From Persicobacter psychrovividus (lineage in GTDB: Bacteria; Bacteroidota; Bacteroidia; Cytophagales; Cyclobacteriaceae), in the NCBI RefSeq assembly GCF_036492425.1, contig NZ_AP025297.1:124001-188000 (forward strand): a stretch of 64,000 nt of DNA, given 5' to 3'. Every line of letters starts with the position of its first letter. Position 1 is the first letter of the stretch. Shown piece after piece: positions 24,534 to 32,852 of this stretch. The position numbers were made by a program, and so were the translations under genes. Under the pieces are notes generated by a model. The model saw only the letters and a program-made list of their open reading frames with translations, had not been told where the DNA came from and made no database searches.

Positions 24534-26840
24534 ATGTATTTATTCAAAAATTATCCATACCGGTTCTTTCCTCTTTGCTTCTTGCTTATTTTATCAACAT
24601 CGATAAAGGCGGAGGGAAGGCAAAATCCGCTTGATCTTGTAAATCCACTGATGGGCACACAATCCGATTTTCAACTGTCAAATGGAAATACCTATCCGGC
24701 TGTCGCCACTCCTTGGGGCATGAATTTTTGGACACCTCAGACCGGTAAAAATGGGGATGGTTGGGCCTATAATTATACTTCAAAAACGATTCGAGGCATC
24801 AAACAAACGCATCAGCCGAGCCCTTGGATCAACGATTACGGCGCTTTTTCCTTGATGCCGGTCAGTGGAAAAATGATCTTCAATGAAGAGGAGCGAGCAT
24901 CTTGGTTTTCGCATAAAGCGGAGATTGTCCGTCCGGATTATTACAGTGTTTATTTAGCGGATCATGATGTGCGGGTAGAACTTACCCCTACGGAAAGAGG
25001 CGCTCAGTTTCGGATGAAATACCCGGAGGGGGCCGATAATTATTTAGTTATCGATGCATATCAGGGAGGATCTTATATCAAGTATTTACCCCAAAAAAAG
25101 CAGTTGATAGGCTATGCTAAAAATAACCATGGCGGAGTACCTGATAATTTTAAGAACTACTTTGTTATTCAGCTGAATGAAGAGGTAGAATATGTAAAAA
25201 CTTGGAAAAATGATAAAATAACTCCTCATGATGAGCTTGAAGGAGATCACGTTGGGGCAGTCATAAAATTCAAAAACAAAGGTGGGCATAAGCGAGTGCA
25301 AGTGGCTTCGTCCTTCATTAGCTACGAGCAGGCTTACCTGAATTTGGAACGGGAAATTGGAGAAGATACTTTCGAACAGACCCGTCAGAAGGCGCAAAAT
25401 AAATGGGAAAAGGAACTTGGAAGAATTCAGGTTGAAGGAGGAACTTTGGAGGAGCAAAAAACATTTTACTCTACTTTATACCGTTTACTTTTATTCCCAA
25501 GAAAATTTTATGAGCTCAACGAACAGCAAGAGGTAGTACATTACAGCCCGTACAACGGGAAGGTGTTGCCGGGATACATGTTTACTGACAATGGCTTTTG
25601 GGATACTTTCAGGGCTGTTTTTCCATTTTTCACGATCATGTATCCCGAAATGGATGCACAAATCATGGAAGGCCTCGCCAATGCATATAAAGAAAGTGGG
25701 TGGTTGCCTGAGTGGGCAAGTCCGGGTCATCGTAATTGCATGATTGGGTCTAATTCCGCTTCCTTAATCACCGATGCCTATGTCAAAGGGATTCGTGTTG
25801 ATGCTATTGAAACCTTATTTGAGGCAGTTGTGAAAAACACCACAGGGCATGGACCTGTCAAATCGGTTGGGCGTTATGGTGCCGATTATTATAATGAGTT
25901 AGGTTATGTTCCTTATGATGTAGGGGTAAAAGAAAATACGGCGCGTACCCTTGAATATGCCTATGCAGATTATTGTATTTCGGTATTGGCCGATTCCTTG
26001 GGTAAGTCCAAAAAGGTAAAGCAACTGTTTCAGAGCAGAGCACAGCATTATCGCTATGTTTTTGACCCCGAAACCAAGTGGATGCGGGGAAGAAATAAAG
26101 ACGGAAACTTCCAATCTCCTTTCAACCCACTGAAATGGGGCGATGCCTTCACCGAAGGGAACAGCCTGCATTATACATGGTCGGTTTTTCATGATATCAA
26201 TGGGCTGATCGATTTGATGGGAGGAGAAAAAGCCTTTATCAAAAAACTTGATGAGGTATTTGATATGCCTCCGCATTACGATGCGTCTTACTATGGATTC
26301 CCTATCCATGAGATCAGGGAAATGCAGATCGCCGATATGGGAAATTATGCCCACGGCAATCAACCTATTCAGCACATGCTTTACCTGTATAATTATGCCT
26401 CTAAGCCGTGGGAAACACAACAGAAGGTGCGTCAGGTGATGAAAAAGTTGTATCAACCAACGCCTGATGGGTATTGCGGAGACGAGGACAATGGACAAAC
26501 CTCCGCCTGGTATGTCTTTTCAGCCATGGGCTTCTATCCTGTTTGTCCGGGTACCACCCAATATGTGGTCGGGAGTCCGCTTTTTGATAAAGTAACGCTC
26601 TACCTCGAAAATGGCAACACCTTCGAAATTGAAGCAAAAAATAATGCTGAAAATCATCCCTTTATTCAGCAGGCAAGACTTAATGGCAAAACCTATGAGC
26701 ATCACTTCATTGAGCATGCTGATATTCAAAATGGTGGAAAGCTGGAGTTTTTGATGTCGGATCAACCTAATTATCAGCGCGGATTGAAGCCGGAGGATAA
26801 GCCTTTTTCTGTTAGTGGTCCTAAAAATGAACACCTGTAA
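24534..26840 (+). CDS. GH92 family alpha-1,2-mannosidase (predicted)
   Basis: This 768-residue exported enzyme (signal ends TSIKA) has GH92 motifs LVNPLMGTQ, GFWDTFRAVFPFF, GSNSASLITDAY, TEGNSLHYTW, AHGNQPIQH and GDEDNGQTSAWYVFS. Spacing matches Bacteroides BT3990 exactly: Glu541 to Asp650 is 109 residues, as Glu533 to Asp642 in BT3990, so Glu541 is the acid and Asp650/Asp652 the base pair. Three residues recalled as alpha-1,2 determinants in BT3990 (Trp88, His584, Glu585) correspond to Trp98 (QPSPWINDYG), His592 and Glu593 (FPIHEIREM). This is the strongest linkage prediction in the window. It probably trims alpha-1,2-mannosyl caps in the periplasm. It is separated from the next gene by a 100-bp gap. 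Confidence 0.93.
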   Translation: MYLFKNYPYRFFPLCFLLILSTSIKAEGRQNPLDLVNPLMGTQSDFQLSNGNTYPAVATPWGMNFWTPQTGKNGDGWAYNYTSKTIRGIKQTHQPSPWINDYGAFSLMPVSGKMIFNEEERASWFSHKAEIVRPDYYSVYLADHDVRVELTPTERGAQFRMKYPEGADNYLVIDAYQGGSYIKYLPQKKQLIGYAKNNHGGVPDNFKNYFVIQLNEEVEYVKTWKNDKITPHDELEGDHVGAVIKFKNKGGHKRVQVASSFISYEQAYLNLEREIGEDTFEQTRQKAQNKWEKELGRIQVEGGTLEEQKTFYSTLYRLLLFPRKFYELNEQQEVVHYSPYNGKVLPGYMFTDNGFWDTFRAVFPFFTIMYPEMDAQIMEGLANAYKESGWLPEWASPGHRNCMIGSNSASLITDAYVKGIRVDAIETLFEAVVKNTTGHGPVKSVGRYGADYYNELGYVPYDVGVKENTARTLEYAYADYCISVLADSLGKSKKVKQLFQSRAQHYRYVFDPETKWMRGRNKDGNFQSPFNPLKWGDAFTEGNSLHYTWSVFHDINGLIDLMGGEKAFIKKLDEVFDMPPHYDASYYGFPIHEIREMQIADMGNYAHGNQPIQHMLYLYNYASKPWETQQKVRQVMKKLYQPTPDGYCGDEDNGQTSAWYVFSAMGFYPVCPGTTQYVVGSPLFDKVTLYLENGNTFEIEAKNNAENHPFIQQARLNGKTYEHHFIEHADIQNGGKLEFLMSDQPNYQRGLKPEDKPFSVSGPKNEHL

Positions 26841-26940
26841 TTGAGGATATTTTTTAAACGAAATAACAGGGGGACAATCCCTAAATCAACAACATTTTTC
26901 AATATAGCCTTTACATTATTTTTACCTAAATGATCAAAAA

Positions 26941-29427
26941 ATGAACTCAAAAGTAATGATCAAGTTAATGCTATTTGTTTTTTTAAGCAATACAGCATTG
27001 GGTCAGAATGACCTTACAAAAAACATGATGATGGGCTATCAGGGCTGGTTTCTCTGCGAAGGAGATGGCTCTTCTCCGAATGAGTGGCGGCATTGGTCGC
27101 ACCGACTGGAGAAGCCTAATGGAGGGAATCTGTATGTTGATATGTGGCCCGATATGAGTGAATATACCACCACATACAGCACAAATCTGACATTGGGTGG
27201 AGAAAATGCGAAAGTGTTTTCTTCTCATGATTACAGCACAACCAAACTTCACTTTGAGTGGATGCGCGATTATAATGTGAATGGCGTATATCTTCAACGT
27301 TTTCTATCAGAGGTAAAAGATGGAAGATTCTTTAATGTTCGTAATGATATTTTATCAAATGTGATCCAAGCTTCCAAAGAAACTAACAGGAAGTTTGCGC
27401 TGATGTACGATATTACGGATTGTGATAATGCGGACATTTATGAGCGTATGGTCGCTGACTGGAACCATGTCAAAAATAATTATAACCCGTTCGGACAATC
27501 ATCTTATGCAAAACAGGAGAACAAGCCTGTAATCGCTATTTGGGGTTTTGGCTTTGATGATGGTCACCATGAATTTACCAATCAAAAGATTGCTGATCTT
27601 ATTGATTTTTTCAAAGCAGAAGGATGTTATGTGGTAGGTGGGGTACATGGTGATTGGCTTACAGGTCAGGGGATCGCAAGTAATCATGATGATTGGGGCT
27701 GGGTTTATGAAAAGCTGAATATGATTACCCCGTGGTCTGTTGGTTCTTATGGATCAAATAGGGATGTGGATGTTTGGCAGGCGAAAATTATTGCTGATCA
27801 GAATTGGTGCCATGCAAATAATAGAAACATTGAATACATGCCTGTTATATGGCCCGGATTTTCGTGGAGTAACCGCTATCCCGGCAAAAAACTTAATCAG
27901 ATACCAAGGCACGGAGGAGATTTTTATTGGCATCAAGCATACAAAGCAATTGAGGCCAATGTCGATTTTTTGTACACCGCAATGTTCGATGAACTCGATG
28001 AAGCCACCGCAATGTTCAAAATGGTATCCACCAAGGAACAATTGCCTGATGAGGCTGAAAACATACTCATCACTTTAAATCAAGATAATGAAGAGATCTT
28101 TTACCCTTCCGACTGGTATTTACAATTAGCTGACCAAGTACAGTTGATGTTGGACGGATCAACAGGCTTAAAATCAACCATTCCTATTTCACCGAATGTT
28201 TCTTCTCCCTTTTTATCAGATTGCGATCAATTAGGCAATTGGACATCTTCAGGCCAATTAAAAATCAATACCAATGATAAAAAGCAAGGTAGTGCTTCTT
28301 TGGAGTTTTCTGGAAGCGCAACAGATGAATTTCGACAAGCTTTCAATACAGGTTATTCGTCGGGCATACAGGCGAACAATGCTCAACTGCGTTTTTGGTA
28401 TTATGTAAATGATGTCGATCAATTGCTATCGGACGGCCAAATTGAAATTGGTAGCGCTCGGAAAGCAGATCAAAACGAATATTCGTGGTCCTTTTCAAAC
28501 TTGAGTTTGAAAAATGGATGGAATGATATCCGATTGGATATATCTGATGCATCCACTACGAACGGCTCAGCAGATTTAAATAATATCAATTGGTTTAGGA
28601 TTTACGCTAATAAAAAGGGAAATATTATAAGCCGAATCGATGCTATTCAAATAGTGAATAAAAACAGTCAGGCATCCGTTTTAGATCCATGTGATGTGAT
28701 ATCAGGTTGGGAGACTTCACCCAATAGCATCATGCATATTAACGCAGTGGACCAGAGAGAGGGGCAAGGGTGTCTTCAGTTTGATGGAGTAGGGACTAAT
28801 GAATTCTCTAAAGCATGGAGTAATCCTGTGAACGCAGCAGTAACTGTTCAAACCGGCTATTTGAAGTTTTGGTACTACATCAATGACGTCAGTAAAATTA
28901 CCGGAGACAATCAGATCGAAATTGGCAGTGCCGGAAAAGCAGATACTAAGGAATTTCATTGGCATTTGACGGATTTAAACTTGATAAATGGCTGGAATAA
29001 GGTAATTCTGCCATTGGCTACTGCGAAAGTAACTAATGGGGAGCCTGACCTTACAAATATCAACTGGTTTCGAATTTATACTCAGAAAAGCGGGGTTGTA
29101 AAAACTATTATAGACCATATCAGATTTGACTCAAATCCCTCTGCGGATAATTTTAGACGATTAGCACCAACTAATGAGTCGGATATTAAGGTTTACCCTA
29201 ACCCTGTAACTGATAATCATATTGCTATTGAAATCCCTTTCAATAATAAGGAGGAACATGCTTATGTCAGAATATTTGATATCAATGGAAACGAGGTTTT
29301 TCATCAGGTCTTAAGTGATGATTTCATTGGGGTGGTGGATATTGGTCATCTATCCCGACCAAGTATTTATTTTTTAATCGTCGAATACGGGGGCAAGACT
29401 TTTAACCGTCGCATCTTAATGCGATAA
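26941..29427 (+). CDS. GH71/99-like glycosidase with two tandem C-terminal domains and T9SS signal
   Basis: This 828-residue protein has a signal peptide (SNTALGQ, ~21) and a GH71/99-like catalytic domain (~25-410): MMGYQGWF, WRHWSHRL, WMRDYNVNGVYLQRF, WPGFSWSNR and TAMFDELDEAT, with Glu351 and Glu354 as the ExxE pair. Residues ~427-577 and ~584-735 are two homologous ~150-residue beta-sandwich domains, probably carbohydrate-binding: both contain FWYYxNDV, the pair GQIEIGSARKAD / NQIEIGSAGKAD, NGWN and INWFRIY. Residues ~745-828 form a T9SS type A sorting domain (VYPNPVTDNHIAIEI). It is therefore secreted, with an architecture different from the GH99-like gene at 12447. Base composition looks more A+T-rich than its neighbours. 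Confidence 0.82.
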   Translation: MNSKVMIKLMLFVFLSNTALGQNDLTKNMMMGYQGWFLCEGDGSSPNEWRHWSHRLEKPNGGNLYVDMWPDMSEYTTTYSTNLTLGGENAKVFSSHDYSTTKLHFEWMRDYNVNGVYLQRFLSEVKDGRFFNVRNDILSNVIQASKETNRKFALMYDITDCDNADIYERMVADWNHVKNNYNPFGQSSYAKQENKPVIAIWGFGFDDGHHEFTNQKIADLIDFFKAEGCYVVGGVHGDWLTGQGIASNHDDWGWVYEKLNMITPWSVGSYGSNRDVDVWQAKIIADQNWCHANNRNIEYMPVIWPGFSWSNRYPGKKLNQIPRHGGDFYWHQAYKAIEANVDFLYTAMFDELDEATAMFKMVSTKEQLPDEAENILITLNQDNEEIFYPSDWYLQLADQVQLMLDGSTGLKSTIPISPNVSSPFLSDCDQLGNWTSSGQLKINTNDKKQGSASLEFSGSATDEFRQAFNTGYSSGIQANNAQLRFWYYVNDVDQLLSDGQIEIGSARKADQNEYSWSFSNLSLKNGWNDIRLDISDASTTNGSADLNNINWFRIYANKKGNIISRIDAIQIVNKNSQASVLDPCDVISGWETSPNSIMHINAVDQREGQGCLQFDGVGTNEFSKAWSNPVNAAVTVQTGYLKFWYYINDVSKITGDNQIEIGSAGKADTKEFHWHLTDLNLINGWNKVILPLATAKVTNGEPDLTNINWFRIYTQKSGVVKTIIDHIRFDSNPSADNFRRLAPTNESDIKVYPNPVTDNHIAIEIPFNNKEEHAYVRIFDINGNEVFHQVLSDDFIGVVDIGHLSRPSIYFLIVEYGGKTFNRRILMR

Positions 29428-29468
29428 GATTGAAGCCACCCAAAATTCCTACAAATAACATTTTCATT

Positions 29469-31145
29469 ATGAAACAGTGGATGATCATCTTCCTCATTGC
29501 TTTGCTCCATCCAATAAGTGGGCATTGCCAAACAAAGTTAAAACGCCCAAAATTGGTCATCGGAATTGTGGTCGATCAAATGCGTTATGATTATCTGACA
29601 AGGTTTTACGACCATTATCAGGATGAGGGTGGCTTTAAATATTTGATCAATAACGGGATCAATTTTACAGATATGCATTATAATTATGCGCCAACGACCA
29701 CCGGCCCTGGGCATGCTACAATTTGGTCTGGCGCGAGTCCTGCTTTTTCGGGCATTGCCAACAATCATTTTTACCTAAGAGAGGAGGGGCGCAAGGTATA
29801 TTGTGTGAATGACGAGCAGGTAAATACTATTGGCCAAAATAATGGTTCGGGTAAAAAATCACCCCATCGGATGCTGGTTTCCAATTTGGGAGATGAACTC
29901 AAACTGAGCAATAACCATCAATCGAAGGTCATCTCGGTCAGTCTGAAAGACCGCTCGGCTATTTTGCCGGCTGGATATATGGCTGATGGTGCGTATTGGT
30001 ATGACGGTGGAACGGGAAATTTTGTCAGTTCTTCCTTCTATATGGATGAGCTCCCAAAGTGGGTAAAAGATTACAATCGCCTGAAGCGATCCGATGAATT
30101 GTTAAAACAACCCTGGGAACTCTTATTGCCTTCCTCGGCTTATTCGGTCTCCCTTTCAGATGATAATCCATACGAGGGGACGTTTTATGAGGAGCAAAAA
30201 CCTACCTTCCCACATGATTTGCCAACGATCTCAAAAAAAATGCGGAAGGATGGGCGTTCAGCTTACTATATGCTGATGCACACCCCTCATGGTAATACCT
30301 TGGTTTCTGAAATGGCGAAGCAGGCCATCATTTCCGAGCAAATGGGCAAGCATGATTTCACCGATCTGCTGGCAATTTCTTATTCCTCAACGGATAAAAT
30401 CGGACATCAATTTGCTCCGGCTTCCATGGAAATTCAGGATACTTACCTCCGGCTGGATCGTGAACTTGGCGGCCTGCTGAAATTCGTTGACCAGGAGGTT
30501 GGCATGCAGGATGTTTTGATCTTCCTGACCGCCGATCATGCGGGCGCTCAGAATGCCATGTATATGGTGGATAAAAAATTCCATAACGCCAAATATGTGC
30601 AGACTGGAGAGATGGTGAGTCATCTGCAACAAAAATTAACCGCCAAATATGGGGAAGGCAAATGGGTGCTCGATATGGAAGGGGAGCAAATTTACCTCAA
30701 CAGAAAGCTGATCAATGAGAAAGGGCTTGAGCTGAATGCGGTTCAAAATTATGCCTCACAGCTCATCCTTACACAGCCGTCGGTACAGGATGCGGTGTCT
30801 CTGAATAGCTTGCAGTCTTCCTCTTATGAAAACCATTATAAGGAGCTGTTGGCCAATGGAGCACATCCGACCCGTTCGGGTGATGTTTTTATCATTTTTC
30901 ACACGGGAGTAATTTTGGGCAAAGGAAAAACGGGAACATCTCATTCCATGACCTATAATTATGACACCCACGTGCCCCTGCTAATGATGGGTTTTGGCTT
31001 ACCCAAAGGGGTGGAAATCAGTGATAAAACAAGGATCACTCAGATTGCCCCTACCATATCCAACAAAATGAAAATCAGCGCTCCTTCCTGTGCGTTTTCG
31101 CCTGTATTGCCTATTCATCAACTAAAAGAAACATTAACGCCATAA
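29469..31145 (+). CDS. PafA-type alkaline phosphatase
   Basis: I choose ATG 29469, which begins a signal peptide (MKQWMIIFLIALLHPISGHCQ); an in-frame TTG at 29430 is unlikely. The 558-residue enzyme belongs to the alkaline phosphatase superfamily. Active-site residues line up with Elizabethkingia PafA (T79, N100, K162, R164, from memory) at a constant offset of two: Thr77 in the TTTGPGH motif, Asn98 in GIANNHFY, and Lys160/Arg162 in SLKDRSA. The KxR pair marks phosphate monoesterases rather than diesterases. Asp/His metal ligands are seen in VVDQMRYD and LTADHAG. In PUL1 it could remove phosphate from phosphomannan fragments in the periplasm, or scavenge phosphate generally (inference). Confidence 0.88.
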   Translation: MKQWMIIFLIALLHPISGHCQTKLKRPKLVIGIVVDQMRYDYLTRFYDHYQDEGGFKYLINNGINFTDMHYNYAPTTTGPGHATIWSGASPAFSGIANNHFYLREEGRKVYCVNDEQVNTIGQNNGSGKKSPHRMLVSNLGDELKLSNNHQSKVISVSLKDRSAILPAGYMADGAYWYDGGTGNFVSSSFYMDELPKWVKDYNRLKRSDELLKQPWELLLPSSAYSVSLSDDNPYEGTFYEEQKPTFPHDLPTISKKMRKDGRSAYYMLMHTPHGNTLVSEMAKQAIISEQMGKHDFTDLLAISYSSTDKIGHQFAPASMEIQDTYLRLDRELGGLLKFVDQEVGMQDVLIFLTADHAGAQNAMYMVDKKFHNAKYVQTGEMVSHLQQKLTAKYGEGKWVLDMEGEQIYLNRKLINEKGLELNAVQNYASQLILTQPSVQDAVSLNSLQSSSYENHYKELLANGAHPTRSGDVFIIFHTGVILGKGKTGTSHSMTYNYDTHVPLLMMGFGLPKGVEISDKTRITQIAPTISNKMKISAPSCAFSPVLPIHQLKETLTP

Positions 31146-31155
31146 AATATCAATT

Positions 31156-32301
31156 ATGAAACATCATTTTTTATGTTACCCAATATTGTTGCTGACCTTG
31201 CTGGCATGTAGCAAGTCAGAAATAAGTCGTGCTGTCAGTACGGATCGGACGGCACTACAAACCACCATCATGGAGGCCCATGAATTATTGGATAATGCTA
31301 CCGAAGGTACGAAAGAAGGCTATTATGAAATCGGTGCTAAAGCCGACTTGGAGGAGGTTGTCCAAAGCTCCGAGGCAGTAATGTCGGATGTGATAGCGGA
31401 ACAGCAGGCCATTGACGCTTCTACGGAAACGCTGAAAAAAGCGGTTGAGGTGTTTAAAAGCCGAAAGATCCCTGAAGGCACGACGCCATCCAACGGGAAA
31501 GTGCGCTTTGTTTTGCAGGGAGATACGCAGAAAATTGTTAATCAGGCGCCTGACAATTACCTGAAAACCATGGATGCTGTGCTCAAGGACAGCAAACTCG
31601 GAGATGTGGTTTGCTATCTGCAGATGGGAGACCTTACGGAAGATGGGCAGGAAAGCAACTGGAAGATTGTACAACAAGGGTGGAACAAGTTTGATGATTT
31701 TGCCCCCTATGTGCTGAACGTTGGCAATAATGATTTGATGAATGGTGGCGAAAGCAAATTCAATCAATATTTTCCGTTGAGTAAATTTGAAAAATGGGAC
31801 TCTTTCGTCAGTAATTATGATCAACACACCAATGTTGCGCATCAGTTTTCAGCAGGAGGAGTAAAGTGGTTGATTATCTCAGTGCGTTTCGAGCGAAGCA
31901 ATGCCGTTAAGCAATGGACTGAGAACTTAATTAAAGAAAATCCCGATAAAAACGTCATCCTTATTCGCCACGATGCCAATGCAGACGGCAGTGATGCCGT
32001 AATGAGCCGAAAGTACGACAATGTGGTTTTGGTTTGTTGTGGACACACCGAATCGAGTCATCAACTGCAACAACATAATTCAGGTTCGTCCTTAGGCTGG
32101 GTTAAAGTCTGTCATCACAATAAAGACCGAGACGATTATTTTTGTATCCTCGATATTGACGTAGATGCAGGAGAAATGTCCATGAGATATTACTCTCCAC
32201 TAAAGGAAAGCTACGGAGATCACCTGACGCATGAGGTTACGGGTCATTATGGAAAGCCCGTCAAGTGGAAAGGATTTGAGTTTGTAGGAAAGGCGAATTA
32301 A
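31156..32301 (+). CDS. Metallophosphoesterase-like lipoprotein with N-terminal helical domain
   Basis: This 381-residue lipoprotein (LLAC, Cys18) has an N-terminal helical, FIVAR-like region (~35-105: LQTTIMEAHELLDNA, LKKAVEVFKS) followed by a calcineurin-like domain (~115-330). Metal-site motifs are present but altered: GDTQ where D-x-H is usual, MGDLTEDG, GNND where GNHD is usual, IRHD and GHTE where GH-x-H is usual. It may have weakened or changed metal binding, or act on an unusual phosphoester. It starts 10 bp after the PafA-type gene and is the last gene of PUL1 before the terminator at 32345. A glycan-processing role is inferred from context only. Confidence 0.72.
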   Translation: MKHHFLCYPILLLTLLACSKSEISRAVSTDRTALQTTIMEAHELLDNATEGTKEGYYEIGAKADLEEVVQSSEAVMSDVIAEQQAIDASTETLKKAVEVFKSRKIPEGTTPSNGKVRFVLQGDTQKIVNQAPDNYLKTMDAVLKDSKLGDVVCYLQMGDLTEDGQESNWKIVQQGWNKFDDFAPYVLNVGNNDLMNGGESKFNQYFPLSKFEKWDSFVSNYDQHTNVAHQFSAGGVKWLIISVRFERSNAVKQWTENLIKENPDKNVILIRHDANADGSDAVMSRKYDNVVLVCCGHTESSHQLQQHNSGSSLGWVKVCHHNKDRDDYFCILDIDVDAGEMSMRYYSPLKESYGDHLTHEVTGHYGKPVKWKGFEFVGKAN

Positions 32302-32344
32302 TACACATGATAGTATAAGTATCTAAGCTTATTTTATATCAATA

Positions 32345-32382
32345 CAAATGCTTATCTGTTATGAGGTAAGCATTTGTTTTTT
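32345..32382 (+). terminator. Rho-independent terminator closing PUL1
   Basis: A perfect 10-bp stem (CAAATGCTTA at 32345-32354 with TAAGCATTTG at 32367-32376) has a 12-nt loop and is followed by six T residues. It lies 44 bp after the last PUL1 stop codon. Confidence 0.9.
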
Positions 32383-32450
32383 GTATAATGTACTGGGTTG
32401 TTGGTTAAATCAATGCTTGTATTTAACATAAGTGATATTATATACTCGAT

Positions 32451-32475
32451 TGAAATGAGCTAAAATATGTCTACA
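32451..32475 (+). repeat. Left terminal inverted repeat of the IS3 element
   Basis: The repeat starts TGAAATGAGCTAAAATATGT. It pairs with 33932-33956 with four mismatches, three of them clustered at positions 7-9. Confidence 0.9.
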
Positions 32476-32507
32476 CAGTTGTATAACTTGTTAAATTTTA
32501 GTTCATT

Positions 32508-32852
32508 ATGAAATCAACGAGACGAATCACCAAAAAAGAGCGATTGTTTTTTATCGAAAAACTGGTCTGTGGCTTCAGTACTTATGCAGAGGTTGCGGAT
32601 GAGTTAAAGGTTCCTACCAAAGAAGTCCGTAAATGGCATCGTGAGTATGAGAAACAGCGTCTAACGAAAGCTTATAAAATGACTCAAGCATCACCTAAAA
32701 CTGACGATCTGATTCTGCTGAAACAGCGGATCAAAGATTTGGAAAACCATATTGCTGACCAAAATATCAGCGTTGATTTTTGGAAAACCATGATCAATGT
32801 GGCCTCGAATGAAATCGGCCTTGACTTAAAAAAAAACTCAAGTTCAAGGTGA
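32508..32852 (+). CDS. IS3-family transposase OrfA
   Basis: This 114-residue protein has a helix-turn-helix in its first half (FIEKLVCGFSTYAEVADELK, then TKEVRKWHREYE) and a C-terminal leucine-containing helix (ILLKQRIKDLENHI) that would mediate multimerisation. It overlaps orfB by 4 bp (GTGA) and lies in the frame from which a -1 shift leads into orfB. An A-run near its 3' end (32828-32836) supports production of an OrfAB fusion transposase, as in other IS3 elements. Confidence 0.9.
   Translation: MKSTRRITKKERLFFIEKLVCGFSTYAEVADELKVPTKEVRKWHREYEKQRLTKAYKMTQASPKTDDLILLKQRIKDLENHIADQNISVDFWKTMINVASNEIGLDLKKNSSSR
32828..32836 (+). other. Probable -1 programmed frameshift site between orfA and orfB
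   Basis: Nine consecutive A residues read TTA AAA AAA AAC in the orfA frame and contain the slippery heptamer A_AAA_AAA. The orfB frame (-1 relative to orfA) is open from 32825 onward, so slippage here would join the two products. Confidence 0.65.

Noticed and set aside
26361-26363. In the GH92 at 24534, the motif GNEP seen in the other two GH92 proteins is GNQP (Gln610). I first suspected loss of the catalytic acid, as in mannosyl-phosphate-hydrolysing GH92 enzymes.
   Set aside because: Spacing to the GDED base motif shows the catalytic acid is Glu541 in EGNSLHY (109 residues before Asp650, as in BT3990), so Gln610 is at a different position and is not the acid.
29430-29468. Upstream TTG start for the PafA-type phosphatase
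   Set aside because: It would place 13 non-signal residues before a clear signal peptide that starts at ATG 29469.
31285-31842. Long antisense ORF (185 codons) inside the metallophosphoesterase gene
   Set aside because: It is opposite a gene with a lipobox and family motifs, and its own translation shows no recognisable features.
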